A stretch of DNA of 64,000 nt from Fibrobacter succinogenes (GTDB lineage Bacteria; Fibrobacterota; Fibrobacteria; Fibrobacterales; Fibrobacteraceae): positions 1 to 64,000 of the forward strand of contig CACWNW010000025.1 of assembly GCA_902762305.1 (NCBI GenBank), given 5' to 3'. The translations under genes and the position numbers were made by a program. The notes beneath the pieces were generated by a model. It did not search any database. It was not told the DNA's origin and saw nothing but the letters and a program-made list of their open reading frames with translations. Below, piece by piece: positions 8,310-17,422 of the stretch (positions are counted from its first letter, which is position 1; the number at the start of each line of letters is the position of its first letter).

Positions 8310-9049
8310 TGCGCCAATTCGACGTCCTGGTTTGGGGTTTCGAAGAAGAGCCTGGCAAAAACGCACAGCCTTCCACCCCGCCCTTCACCGACGACGCCCT
8401 GGGATGGTTCTTCGGGAACGACCTCAACGCAAGCCTTTTGAAAAGCGAAGCCGAATGGATTGTCTTCGCCCATAAATCCATATCTATCGACAGGCAGTTC
8501 CTGAACGACCTCGCCGAATGCATTTCCAGTTTCCCGATGGTCGATGCATTCGCCCCGCGTATACTCAGCGCAAAAAAACACTCATTCCATTCGGGATACA
8601 GGCTCGATGCCGCAAACGGCCTCAGCATGCTCGACGAGAATGCTGAAATGCGATTTGTCGCGGCGCCGCACCCGCTAATAGCCGCCTTCTCGCGCAGGAT
8701 TATACAGCGTACCGGCAGGCTCGACGATTCGCTCGCCTTGTGCGTGCAGATTGCCGACTATTCGTTGCGCATGCTCCATGCAGGCGGGAAAATGTTCTCC
8801 GTCCCCTATCTCGTCGCAAATACGCACGGAAACGTAGACGACACGCTTTACGGTAACCGCGAAAATATCGACGATTTCACCTTCGCGATGTTCAAGTCGC
8901 TCGGGCTATCCAAGAACCTGCGGTTCCTGCTACGGCACCCAGGCTCATTGCAGAGACTCTGGAAACGGAGAAAAGATCTCGAGGACAAGCGCAACAAGGC
9001 GATTCTCCTGAGCAAACTCGACAAGAAATTCCTGGCAGACCTAGGCTAA
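8309..9049 (+). CDS. Glycosyltransferase-like protein
   Basis: 246 residues, no signal peptide. It resembles a degenerate or short GT2 fold: an early segment AEWIVFAHKSISIDRQFLNDL occupies the place of the donor-binding region, and ADYSLRMLHAGGKMFSVPYL resembles the D-x-E/D-region of GT2 enzymes that ends with a strand to the acceptor side. The C-terminus is basic and helical (RRKDLEDKRNKAI). ATG overlaps the stop of the PorQ-like gene (TAATG) and the downstream GT gene is convergent, overlapping by 4 bp. Function as an active transferase is uncertain. Confidence 0.5.
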   Translation: MRQFDVLVWGFEEEPGKNAQPSTPPFTDDALGWFFGNDLNASLLKSEAEWIVFAHKSISIDRQFLNDLAECISSFPMVDAFAPRILSAKKHSFHSGYRLDAANGLSMLDENAEMRFVAAPHPLIAAFSRRIIQRTGRLDDSLALCVQIADYSLRMLHAGGKMFSVPYLVANTHGNVDDTLYGNRENIDDFTFAMFKSLGLSKNLRFLLRHPGSLQRLWKRRKDLEDKRNKAILLSKLDKKFLADLG

Positions 9050-10215
9050 CGGGATTTTTCCTGGACGATCTTGTCCAAGAATCCGGTAACGCGCGAGGCG
9101 AAGCTTTCCATGGAGCAGCGGGAAAGCAGTTCCTGCGCGGCACTTTCGTCGATGACGTTTTCACCGGCAAGCACCCGGTCCAGAACAGCCGCATATGCAG
9201 GCGCATCGTCGGGTTTTTCTACAAGCGGGCAAACACCCTCCAGGTTCTCCCGGACGGCGGAAGCCTTCGCGCACACTGCGGGCGTGCCACAGGCAATCGA
9301 TTCAATCGGCGGGAGCCCGAAACCTTCCAAAAAGCTCGGGTACACCATAAGGTCGGCATGGCGGTAGAATTCCACAAGCTCGCGGGCATCGAATTCCCTG
9401 AAATGGAACACGTTGTAAAGTTTCTTCTCGTTCACGATGGCCTTCAGGCGGTCGGAAAACTTCCCTACACGCACAAAGGCCACATCAGGGCGCAGCCTCG
9501 CCATTTCGAAATAGGTATCGATATTCTTGCGCGGTTCGTCGAGGCTCACGTTCAGGCACATCCCGTAATAATTGCGCATGCCACGCTTGCGGCGGAACTG
9601 CGCCTTAGCCTCCGCAGTCACGGGAGATTCGGGCCTTTTGAACAGCCCGGAATCGATCGGGCATCCGATAACCGCACCAGGCTTCTGCGACATCTGCGGG
9701 CCAAAGAATTTCGCGGCCTCACCGCGGGTCCAGTTCGAGTTGTAGACAAAGGAATCCGCCTTGACCGTCGGGCGAATGTAGAACAAATTAAGCAACTTAA
9801 ACTTGACGCTATGCGGGTAGAGCGTCTCGGCGAAGGTATCGTGCACGAACATCACCGTCTTTGCCGAAGGGCAGGCCTTCGCCGCCACGGGCACGAGGAA
9901 TCCCAACTCAGGACGGATAAAGAAAATCATGTCCGGCGCCATGCGGTGCAGCAATTTCTTGAAAGGGGCGCGAAACGAGAAAAAACCCGAATAAAGGGAC
10001 TTCGCCCAAATTTCGTGCGAGGTGAATCCACGGGAATCCGCGGCATTTTCTTCGGCGCTTTTCTCGTCAGAAAAAAACTTGGGAGTCTTCAACCAAAGTA
10101 CATGCGCATCAAACTTGTTGCACACAGCCGTGAGCAAATTCACAGTCAATCGACCGAAGCTCGTTCGTTCGTTTTTGTCGCAAACAAAAAGTATATTTTT
10201 TTGATTCACCATCAT
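9046..10215 (-). CDS. Family 4 glycosyltransferase (GT-B fold)
   Basis: 389-residue cytoplasmic transferase. The C-terminal donor-binding half carries the EX7E-type motif in SFLEGFGLPPIESIACGTP (about 294-312), and the N-terminal Rossmann half opens with KNILFVCDKNERTSFGRL. It probably adds a sugar during surface polysaccharide or LPS synthesis, given the neighbouring genes. Two ATGs stand in tandem; a TATATT box ends 4 nt before the first, with no ribosome-binding site, so the message is probably leaderless. It is divergent from the next GT gene. Confidence 0.87.
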   Translation of the reverse strand: MMVNQKNILFVCDKNERTSFGRLTVNLLTAVCNKFDAHVLWLKTPKFFSDEKSAEENAADSRGFTSHEIWAKSLYSGFFSFRAPFKKLLHRMAPDMIFFIRPELGFLVPVAAKACPSAKTVMFVHDTFAETLYPHSVKFKLLNLFYIRPTVKADSFVYNSNWTRGEAAKFFGPQMSQKPGAVIGCPIDSGLFKRPESPVTAEAKAQFRRKRGMRNYYGMCLNVSLDEPRKNIDTYFEMARLRPDVAFVRVGKFSDRLKAIVNEKKLYNVFHFREFDARELVEFYRHADLMVYPSFLEGFGLPPIESIACGTPAVCAKASAVRENLEGVCPLVEKPDDAPAYAAVLDRVLAGENVIDESAAQELLSRCSMESFASRVTGFLDKIVQEKSR

Positions 10216-10247
10216 CTAGAATATAGCAACTTTCTATATTGTTATTA
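10216..10247. promoter_or_regulatory. Compact divergent promoter pair
   Basis: Only 32 bp separate two divergent glycosyltransferase genes. TATATT boxes lie on both strands (plus 10235-10240, minus 10220-10225), 9 bp apart and pointing away from each other. Each ends 4-7 nt before its start codon, leaving no room for a Shine-Dalgarno leader. Confidence 0.6.
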
Positions 10248-11375
10248 ATGTATCCAATCTGCAAGAAATCCATTAGTTTCTACAGCGACGCTCCTGAATG
10301 GGGAGGGCAAGAAATCCTTTCTGCAAGGATAGCCGCCATCGTCGCCGAAACTAGCGATGTCACGTTCTTCTATTCGTGCGACAAGTTTGCAGATTTCCTG
10401 CCCGCAAGCGTGAAACGGGTCAAGCTCCCCTACCACGCCGAAACCCCGTTCCCCATTATCCGCGACCGGTTCAAGGGCAAAGCGAAAAAAGCAAAAGAAC
10501 TTTTCAAGAAAGAGAATATCCAGAACCTGGTCCTGTGCCCGGGCAATATCGAAAGATGCCTCCCGGGACTTTGGGCGGCAAACCAGCTGGGACTTCCGAC
10601 GGTATCGTACATACCGCTCGCCTTTTCCCAAAGCGAAACGCACGCCAACCTCGGGAAAATACGCGATATTCTCGCCAAGCGCATCTACAGCAAGGTAGAC
10701 CACTGGATAGTGAACTCGCCTTACCAGAAGCGCCTCATGGCACGCTTCGTGGAAAAGGATATAGAGACGCTCCTGAACCCGCTCGTCTGGGACATTTCGG
10801 CTCCGGCCAAGAAACCGCAATCGCGCCTGAACATCGCCATTCTCGGGCGCATCTTCTTCGAGCAGAAAGGGCACGACATCCTGCCAGACATAGCGTTCCA
10901 ACTCAAGAAAAACCATGCCGACGTCCACTTCACGGTTATCGGCGAAGGCCCGCACGAGACAATCCTCCGGCAAAGAATCAAGCAGAAAGGCGTCGAGGAC
11001 CTCATCGAATTCACGGGCTGGATTCCCCCGGAAAAAATACAGGACAAGTTGCTCAACGAAATCGACCTGCTCCTGATTCCATCGCATTTCGAAAGCGGGC
11101 CAATCGTACTTTTCGAAGCGCTCCAATGCGGCTGCCCCGTACTGGTCGCTGATGCCGACTACACCGACGACTACGTCCTGCCCCCATGGATGCTCTTCAA
11201 GGAAGGTTCCGCCACCGACGCCGCCGAAAAGATTTTGCATTATGCCGAGAACTGGAACGAGCCTCAGTTCCTGGACCTGAGGGAAAGACTTTTCCTCGAC
11301 CGTACCGACGAAGACTTCAAGAGAAACGTCTCACGCATTTTCGACAAGCTTTTTGACGGGGGAACCCAGAAATGA
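10248..11375 (+). CDS. Family 4 glycosyltransferase (GT-B fold)
   Basis: 375 residues from the ATG; upstream in-frame TTG codons lie in the promoter and were rejected. N-terminal acceptor domain starts with FYSDAPEWGGQEILSARI; the donor domain has IAILGRIFFEQKGHDILP, GEGPHE and HFESGPIVLFEALQCGCPV, the typical E-x7-E region of GT4. Likely role: sugar transfer in cell-surface polysaccharide synthesis. The next gene starts within its stop codon (ATGA), so the four genes to 14.7 kb form one operon. Confidence 0.9.
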   Translation: MYPICKKSISFYSDAPEWGGQEILSARIAAIVAETSDVTFFYSCDKFADFLPASVKRVKLPYHAETPFPIIRDRFKGKAKKAKELFKKENIQNLVLCPGNIERCLPGLWAANQLGLPTVSYIPLAFSQSETHANLGKIRDILAKRIYSKVDHWIVNSPYQKRLMARFVEKDIETLLNPLVWDISAPAKKPQSRLNIAILGRIFFEQKGHDILPDIAFQLKKNHADVHFTVIGEGPHETILRQRIKQKGVEDLIEFTGWIPPEKIQDKLLNEIDLLLIPSHFESGPIVLFEALQCGCPVLVADADYTDDYVLPPWMLFKEGSATDAAEKILHYAENWNEPQFLDLRERLFLDRTDEDFKRNVSRIFDKLFDGGTQK

Positions 11376-12313
11376 GCCGCATATGCATCGTCCTTGCGAC
11401 CTACAACGGTGAGCGGTTTCAGGAAGAGATGCTTCAATCTCTCGTAAACCAGACCCGTCCCGCCGACAAAGTCATCGCCATCGACGACGCCTCGCAGGAT
11501 TCCAGCGTCAGCATTCTCGAATCCTTCCAAGGAAAACTCCCGCTCGAAATATTCAGACAGGCGCAGAACGGCGGGCACTGCAAGGCATTCGCAACCGGGC
11601 TCGAACACGCCAAGCAATACGCAGGGCCAGGCGACCTGATTGCCCTTGCCGACCAGGACGACATCTGGAAGGCGGACAAGCTCGAAAAACTCGAAAAAGA
11701 AATCGGCAACCGCGCACTCGTTTTCGGGGACGCAGAAGTCATCGACAAAGATGGAAACGTCATCCGCGATTCATGGCGCAAAGAAGCGCTCATCCAGAAA
11801 GCCATCCCCATCAAGGCGCAAATTGCGGGCATCAACAACGTAACTGGATGCCTATCGCTTTTCAAGGCGGAGCTTCTCGACATGATCCTCCCCATTCCGG
11901 AAGGCGTCACGGTACATGACCGCTGGGTCGCGATGATTGCCGAAAGGAACGGCGGAATCAAGGCCATCGACGATGCCGTCGTGCAATACCGCCTGCACGA
12001 TTCAAACGCGGTCGGCGGAAAGCCCGCACCGGCCATGAGCAAGACGCTCGAAATTCAGCAGCGCTGGCTAAGGATGATTCTTGAAAACTGCGAGCGGCTC
12101 TCGCTCACGGCCGACGAAATCCTCTTCACGAAGCACTTGCTGAACCTTTCGCAAAAGCGCATGAACCGTTACTTCATGCCCTTCGAAATACCGTGGGTTT
12201 TCGCGAACAGGAAGGTCCTCTTCGAAAAAGTTCCGGCACTCGCCTTGACCAAGAAAATTCTGTTTACCGTCATCGGGCTTCCGCTCGCAAAAAGAATCTG
12301 GAAAAAATCATGA
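11372..12313 (+). CDS. Family 2 glycosyltransferase
   Basis: 313 residues with the GT-A fold: ICIVLATYNGERFQEEMLQSL, IDDASQDSS, and the metal/nucleotide motif ADQDDIW (about 90-96), typical of rhamnosyl- and galactosyl-type transferases in O-antigen and rhamnan loci. A C-terminal hydrophobic stretch (LALTKKILFTVIGLPLA) may be membrane-associated. It overlaps its neighbours at both ends by ATGA junctions. Confidence 0.92.
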   Translation: MSRICIVLATYNGERFQEEMLQSLVNQTRPADKVIAIDDASQDSSVSILESFQGKLPLEIFRQAQNGGHCKAFATGLEHAKQYAGPGDLIALADQDDIWKADKLEKLEKEIGNRALVFGDAEVIDKDGNVIRDSWRKEALIQKAIPIKAQIAGINNVTGCLSLFKAELLDMILPIPEGVTVHDRWVAMIAERNGGIKAIDDAVVQYRLHDSNAVGGKPAPAMSKTLEIQQRWLRMILENCERLSLTADEILFTKHLLNLSQKRMNRYFMPFEIPWVFANRKVLFEKVPALALTKKILFTVIGLPLAKRIWKKS

Positions 12314-13299
12314 GCGGAAGGACTGCCATAATTCTCGTGACCTTCAACGGTTGGGAAATGACCCGGAACTGCCTAAACGACCTGGCAGCGCAGCTAGGCG
12401 ATTCCGCGCATTTCGTCGTCGCGGTCGCCGACAACGCGAGTACCGATAAAACCGTCGAGAACATCCGCAAAGACTTCCCCGCCGTACACCTGTACGCAAG
12501 TCCAACGAACGTCGGGTTCGGCGCGGCGAACAACCTCGCCATAGAAGGGCTCCTCCGCGACGGGGAATCGTTCGATGCCGTATGCCTGCTCAACAACGAC
12601 ACAAGGCTAAAACCGGAAACCCTTCCGCAACTGCGGCTCGCCTGGGAACAGGCGCAAAAAATGGCCGAAGACGAAGGCGGCAAATACGCCCTCGTGGCTC
12701 CAACCGTAAAGAATCCGAACGGAAGCAAGCAGCCGAACTATTTCGCGGGACTCGGGCCCGAAGGAATCGGGAGCCTGAAGTTTTTCACGAACGCCTTCCG
12801 AAACGAGAACGGCGCCGCCAAAATTTTGCAGGGCGTCCCGCAGGCGACTTCGCAGGCATCCCTCGCCGAAGTCCACTGGACCTCGGCTGTATGCTGGATG
12901 TTCGGGAAAGACCTCTTCGACGCAATCTGCAAGAATAATGCCGAAGGCAAATTCTTCGACGAGAAAATCTTCATGTACTACGAAGATGCAGACGCAGCCC
13001 TCCGCGCGCGCCGTCTCGGCACAAGATTTTTCATCGCGGGCAACATTCCCCTCACGCACCTGGGGGGCGGTTCCGCCCAGAACAATACGAGACGCGCACT
13101 GCAGCACGACCGCGCGCAGCAGTACGTATTCAAGAAACATTTCGGCTTCCGCGGATTCCTGCTTTCCAAATCGTTCCGCTTCTGCCGCAGCCTCGTACGC
13201 ATCGTTGCAAGCCTTCCCCGCTGCATCGGCTCCAAAAACGGGGAAACACGTGCATACATCAAGCATCATTTCACCCTGATGAAGACAGCCCTATGGTAA
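12310..13299 (+). CDS. Family 2 glycosyltransferase, rhamnosyltransferase-like
   Basis: 329 residues. AIILVTFNGWEMTRNCL, ADNASTDKT, NVGFGAANN and LLNNDTRLKP are the usual N-terminal GT2 signatures; MYYEDADAALRARRLG is the acceptor/base region of WbbL-like rhamnosyltransferases. A longer reading from upstream was rejected because the ATG within the preceding stop (ATGA) gives the family N-terminus exactly. The end overlaps the next gene by 7 bp. Confidence 0.92.
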   Translation: MSGRTAIILVTFNGWEMTRNCLNDLAAQLGDSAHFVVAVADNASTDKTVENIRKDFPAVHLYASPTNVGFGAANNLAIEGLLRDGESFDAVCLLNNDTRLKPETLPQLRLAWEQAQKMAEDEGGKYALVAPTVKNPNGSKQPNYFAGLGPEGIGSLKFFTNAFRNENGAAKILQGVPQATSQASLAEVHWTSAVCWMFGKDLFDAICKNNAEGKFFDEKIFMYYEDADAALRARRLGTRFFIAGNIPLTHLGGGSAQNNTRRALQHDRAQQYVFKKHFGFRGFLLSKSFRFCRSLVRIVASLPRCIGSKNGETRAYIKHHFTLMKTALW

Positions 13300-14756
13300 C
13301 GCTCATGAATATTCTCGCAAAACAAACAGCCCACATGGCGATGCTTCTCTCCATTTTTGTCGGCCTCCTCGCCACGGAAGGTCTCGCCGCCAAAAAGGGA
13401 GAACCCGCGGTAACGCACATCTCCTTCGCGGATTCCGCCAAGAACCATCTCGTCAACATCCGCGCGCAGATTTCGGATTCCGTGCTCGTCACCAACCTCG
13501 CGAACGCCCCGACGCACTACGACAACGCCATGTTCGTCCGTCTGTTCCTCGACGGCCACTTCACCCAGGCTTTCCATTTCGACGCCCGCGTCATGGTGAG
13601 CAACGACTACACGAACCGCTACATCAACGACAACTTCTACCATCCGAGCGAAGGCCTTCCCTACAACAAGCAGAGCGAAACCAGGCGCACCTGGGACCAG
13701 TTCGCCGCCAAAATCGATTACAAGCTCAAGCCGCTCACGCTGCTCGCCGGATTCGACTACCTGGAATTTGGACCTGCACGCTACAACCACGTCATATTGC
13801 GCGGAGACAGGTCGTTTGACCGCCCGTGGCAAGACACGACAAGCCGCATCTGGAGGCCGGCACCCACGCCCTATTTCGGCTACCGTTTCGAAATCGGGCC
13901 TATCGAATACACGCAATACGCAGCAAAACTTTTCGAAAAAAAGAACAAGGGCAAGTACATGCATGCACACAGGCTCGACTTGCACCTGCCCATGAACATC
14001 ACGCTCGGCCTTTCCGAGACGGCGCTGTACGGCTCCACCACGGAACCCGCGAACAGCAACCCCAACGCCGATGCCGACAGCACCGACCGCGACTTCGAAT
14101 GGAATTACGTCATCCCGTTCATCCTCTACAACTTCCAGGAGCACATCCAGGGCGACCAGGACAACATCTCCCTAGCGTTCGACCTGAGCGTCCGCACGCT
14201 CCCGCACTGGGAATTTTACGGGGAACTCCTCTGGGACGACATGAAAACCCCGACAAGCATGTTCGACGACAGTTGGTGGGGCAACAAGTGGGCGGCAACA
14301 GTGGGCATCGCCCGCGACAGCCTCTACGTCGGGCCGGTAAGGCTAGACATGTTCACGGAATACACGCGAATCGAGCCGTGGGTCTACACGCACCATAAGG
14401 GCGGCGGCTACACCTACGCAAGCTACTCGCAGAACCTCGGCAGCGACCTCGGCCCCAACAGCCAGGAAATCCACGCCGAACTGAGCGCCACCTACAAGTT
14501 CATAAACGCCACGCTGTTCGCGGGCAACGTCGCGAAGGATACGGCTTTCGGCGGGAACATCACCGACATCCACGGCCCGATGGATGCGACGAACAAGGTA
14601 TTCCTCAACAGCGAAACCACACTCCGGTACACCGAACTCGGCGCAAGGCTCGAACTGACGCCCTGGCACTGGATGAGTTTCCGCGCCGGCTATACCCGCT
14701 ACTTCGGGGACTACGAAGGATACAGGGCATCGGCGACCGGTTCCCTGCAGTGGTAA
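13293..14756 (+). CDS. Wzi-like capsule/exopolysaccharide assembly outer-membrane protein
   Basis: About 487 residues with a signal peptide (cleavage near GLAA-KK) and a long run of amphipathic strands ending in SLQW, as expected of a beta-barrel. Family cues for PF14052: LAGFDYLEFGPARYNHVILRG, then RFEIGPIEYTQYAAKLF, and late TRIEPWVYTHH with NLGSDLGPNSQEI. Wzi binds capsule polysaccharide at the surface in E. coli. Placed last in the glycosyltransferase operon. The second ATG four codons in (13305) is an equally possible start. Confidence 0.7.
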   Translation: MVTLMNILAKQTAHMAMLLSIFVGLLATEGLAAKKGEPAVTHISFADSAKNHLVNIRAQISDSVLVTNLANAPTHYDNAMFVRLFLDGHFTQAFHFDARVMVSNDYTNRYINDNFYHPSEGLPYNKQSETRRTWDQFAAKIDYKLKPLTLLAGFDYLEFGPARYNHVILRGDRSFDRPWQDTTSRIWRPAPTPYFGYRFEIGPIEYTQYAAKLFEKKNKGKYMHAHRLDLHLPMNITLGLSETALYGSTTEPANSNPNADADSTDRDFEWNYVIPFILYNFQEHIQGDQDNISLAFDLSVRTLPHWEFYGELLWDDMKTPTSMFDDSWWGNKWAATVGIARDSLYVGPVRLDMFTEYTRIEPWVYTHHKGGGYTYASYSQNLGSDLGPNSQEIHAELSATYKFINATLFAGNVAKDTAFGGNITDIHGPMDATNKVFLNSETTLRYTELGARLELTPWHWMSFRAGYTRYFGDYEGYRASATGSLQW

Positions 14757-14768
14757 AAAAACAGTTAG

Positions 14769-15191
14769 CTAAAAAAGCAATTTGACGGCCTCGTCGCTAT
14801 CGGCGGCGAGGGCTTTCTTTTTCCATTCGGGGTCGAGCAGCAGTTTCGCCATGCCCGCAATGACCTGCGTATGCGCAGTCGCGGATTCCGCCGGAGAAAG
14901 CAGCACGCAAAGGAACTGCGCCACCTCATTGTTGCGGACCGCAATCCCGCTAAAACCAGCAGGGCACACGGCAAAGGCCATCAGAGGAGTCTTCAACCCC
15001 GCAATGCGCGTATGGGGCAGCAGGAGCCCCTCGCCCATGTAGATACCCTGCGAAATGCGCTCCGTGAGGGCTTTCCAGGCGGCATTCGCATCGAAGGCGA
15101 CACCTGCATGGACAAGCGCATCGTAGGCATAGCCCAGAGCGCGATTGAATGTTTCAGATGATGAATAATGCTTAAAGTAAACAGGAACCAT
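14769..15191 (-). CDS. PTS EIIA type-2 (PtsN-like) domain protein
   Basis: About 140 residues from the ATG. The segment AWKALTERISQGIYMGEGLLLPHTRIAGL carries the phosphorylatable His of the fructose/mannitol-type EIIA fold (PHTRI), and QFLCVLLSPAESATAHTQVIAGMAKLL completes the domain. There are no EIIB or EIIC genes nearby, so a regulatory Ntr-type role is more likely than transport. The reading frame stays open upstream into the previous gene, so the start is uncertain. It follows the sugar-kinase gene by about 40 bp in the same direction. Confidence 0.72.
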   Translation of the reverse strand: MVPVYFKHYSSSETFNRALGYAYDALVHAGVAFDANAAWKALTERISQGIYMGEGLLLPHTRIAGLKTPLMAFAVCPAGFSGIAVRNNEVAQFLCVLLSPAESATAHTQVIAGMAKLLLDPEWKKKALAADSDEAVKLLF

Positions 15192-15232
15192 GCGAGGGGC
15201 AAACCAACCTTCGGAGCAATCTAGCGCCAGCT

Positions 15233-16255
15233 CTAAGCCAGCGCCTTCTCCATAAACTCCAGCGCATCCGGTTCGGTCGCCTTCACAATCAACTTGAACT
15301 CCGCAAGCAAGGCCTTCAACTGGCGTTTGCCCGGTTCGATGTACTGTTCGAACTTCTGAATCCCCTTCACCTTGCTGAGGAAGCAGTAGGCGCCCAGAGC
15401 CTGCATCACGCGCTGAAGGCTCGCATGGATAAAGCTTTCCCACGCATCGTCCTTCGTGTAGGCCTGCACGCGCTTGTTCTGCATGCGCCAGTACTCGAAG
15501 AAGTCCTTGATCATCGGGAGCGGCAGGCTCACGTACGGGTCCCAAAGAAGGCTCGCGATATCGTAGAACGCCGACCCGCGGCGCGCCCCCTGGAAATCCA
15601 CGAAGGCGATTTCAGAATTCGGGCGGACCATGATGTTCTGGCTCTGGAAGTCACGGTGCATGAGCACCTTGGGCTGGGCATCCACAGAGACCGCGAGAAG
15701 CGAGAAGAAATTCTTGACACTCTGCGGAATCTCCTTCAAGCCGCAATGGCCCTTCAGGTAATTTTCAGTAAAGTAATCCGTCTCCCACTTGAGGGCGGCA
15801 AAATCGAAACGACGAATCCAGAGTTCCGTATGCGAACTGAAAATCGGCTGGCTCGCATCCTGCCACTTGACAAGCGCATCGATAACCGTCGGATAGAGAA
15901 TCCTCTCGTTGCCGGAACGGACACCCTCGTTCACGGGCGACACTTCGTCCAGCAGGTTGCGCTTGCCCAAATCTTCCTGCAGCACCTGGCAGGCGGTCTC
16001 GTCGACGGCAAAGACCTGCGGCACCGGCAAACCGTAGCTGCGGAAGGTCTTGGAGAAATCAACAAAATGCCTGAAGTCTTCATTGACTTCGGCGCAGACC
16101 TGCAACACGCAGGACTTGCCACCTTCGGAAATACGGAAATACTGGCGGCCCGAGCCCGCACCCGCAATCGGGGAAACGGTGAAATTCTCGGTATAGCCGC
16201 GGGAAAGCAGGTAGCCTTTGATAACAGGAGAAATTTGCAAGGATTCGTTACTCAT
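15233..16255 (-). CDS. Aminoglycoside-phosphotransferase-fold kinase, AmgK-like
   Basis: 340-residue cytoplasmic kinase. It has the APH-type catalytic loop HRDFQSQN and metal motif DFQG, with an N-terminal lobe beginning GAGSGRQYFRI. The closest well-known relatives are AmgK anomeric kinases, which phosphorylate MurNAc/GlcNAc in cell-wall recycling; members of this family also occur next to nucleotidyltransferases, none of which is present here. An upstream start was rejected because a TATATT box sits 7 nt before this ATG. Substrate is not proven. Confidence 0.72.
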   Translation of the reverse strand: MSNESLQISPVIKGYLLSRGYTENFTVSPIAGAGSGRQYFRISEGGKSCVLQVCAEVNEDFRHFVDFSKTFRSYGLPVPQVFAVDETACQVLQEDLGKRNLLDEVSPVNEGVRSGNERILYPTVIDALVKWQDASQPIFSSHTELWIRRFDFAALKWETDYFTENYLKGHCGLKEIPQSVKNFFSLLAVSVDAQPKVLMHRDFQSQNIMVRPNSEIAFVDFQGARRGSAFYDIASLLWDPYVSLPLPMIKDFFEYWRMQNKRVQAYTKDDAWESFIHASLQRVMQALGAYCFLSKVKGIQKFEQYIEPGKRQLKALLAEFKLIVKATEPDALEFMEKALA

Positions 16256-16284
16256 GTTTTTTAATATAGCAAATAAAAAATTCT

Positions 16285-16388
16285 GGTTATCGGTCATTAG
16301 TTATTGGTCATTAGTCATTAGCCTTAATAAGGCGGCACAGCCGCGATTATTCAACCAATAACTAGCAACTAACGACTAATGACTACTA
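16285..16388. repeat. Inverted-repeat element E1 (GTCATTAG/CTAATGAC units)
   Basis: The left arm is built of GTCATTAG and GTTATTGG-like units, the right arm of their complements (CCAATAAC, CTAACGAC, CTAATGAC); the centre holds small hairpins CCTTAATAAGG and GCGGcacagCCGC. It lies between the kinase and the YejB gene. Related elements are found at 17.4, 23.9 and 43.6 kb. Confidence 0.8.
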
Positions 16389-17402
16389 AGAGAACTTTAT
16401 ACGCGGGTCCACGAGCGTATACAGGATATCGCTGAAAAGGCGGCCCACCATCGCCATGAGGCTGCTCAGGAAGATGATGCCCATGACCACATTGTAATCG
16501 CGGTTCACCATGGAATTGTAATACAGGAGTCCCATGCCGTCTATATCGAAGACCTTCTCGATGAGGAGCGCACCCGCAAACATGAGCGTGCAAATTTCGG
16601 AGAGGCGCGTGGCAATCGGGATGAGCGCGTTGCGGAGCGCGTGGCGCACCAGCGCCTGGTTGAAATTCAGGCCCTTCGCAAGAGCCGTACGCATATAATC
16701 CTTCCCCAGTTCCTCGAGCGCGGAATTCTTCATAAGAAAGGTCAGGAACGCGAATTCCCCAATCATGTAGCAGAAGATAGGCAGCACCAGATGGTGCCCC
16801 AAATCAAGGATTTTCCCGAAGAACGAGAAATCTTCGAAGTCATCGCTAGTGAGGCCACCCAGCGGGAATATATCCAAATACGAACCGCCCGCAAGGAAGA
16901 TAATCAGGAGAATACCGAGTGCATATCCCGGCATCACATATCCCGAAAAAATCACGCCCGAGCTGAGGGAATCAAGCTTGCTCCCGTGATGCACCGCCTT
17001 CCAGAGGCCGAGGGGAATACAAACAAGATAACTCAGGAAGAACGAAGTGATACCGAAGAACAGCGAAATCGGGAACCGGCTCACGATGACATCCCAGACC
17101 GGGAGACCGTAGGTGTAGCTCGAACCCAAATCGAGGTGCAGTACGTTCCAGAGCCAGGTCAGGTAGCGCTTCCAGGCGGGCTGGTCAAAGCCGAAGTACG
17201 CCTGGATTTGGGCTATCTGGTCGGGCGAGAGCGCCTTGGAGGCATCGACCCCACCCTTCATGGCCGCGGCCTGCTGCGCGCGCGAAATCATTTCCTCCAC
17301 GGGGCCGCCCGGCAACATCTGGATGAGAATAAAGCATACCAGAGAAATCCCGATGAGCGTCGGGATCATGAGCAGCAGGCGGCGGAGGATATAGGATCTC
17401 AT
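16386..17402 (-). CDS. yejB: ABC transporter permease, YejB/DppB family
   Basis: 338-residue inner-membrane permease of oligopeptide/microcin C type importers, about six membrane segments. Start MRSYILRRLLLMIPTLIGISLVCFIL and GGPVEEMIS are typical of YejB; the BPD_transp_1 domain ends with ALRNALIPIATRLSEIC, LLIEKVFDIDGMGLLYYNSMVNRDYNVVMG. Normally encoded with a solute-binding protein, a second permease (YejE) and an ATPase (YejF); none is adjacent. The gene is flanked at both ends by inverted-repeat elements and stands alone. Confidence 0.88.
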   Translation of the reverse strand: MRSYILRRLLLMIPTLIGISLVCFILIQMLPGGPVEEMISRAQQAAAMKGGVDASKALSPDQIAQIQAYFGFDQPAWKRYLTWLWNVLHLDLGSSYTYGLPVWDVIVSRFPISLFFGITSFFLSYLVCIPLGLWKAVHHGSKLDSLSSGVIFSGYVMPGYALGILLIIFLAGGSYLDIFPLGGLTSDDFEDFSFFGKILDLGHHLVLPIFCYMIGEFAFLTFLMKNSALEELGKDYMRTALAKGLNFNQALVRHALRNALIPIATRLSEICTLMFAGALLIEKVFDIDGMGLLYYNSMVNRDYNVVMGIIFLSSLMAMVGRLFSDILYTLVDPRIKFS

Positions 17403-17422
17403 AGTTTGCCTTCGGCAAGCTC

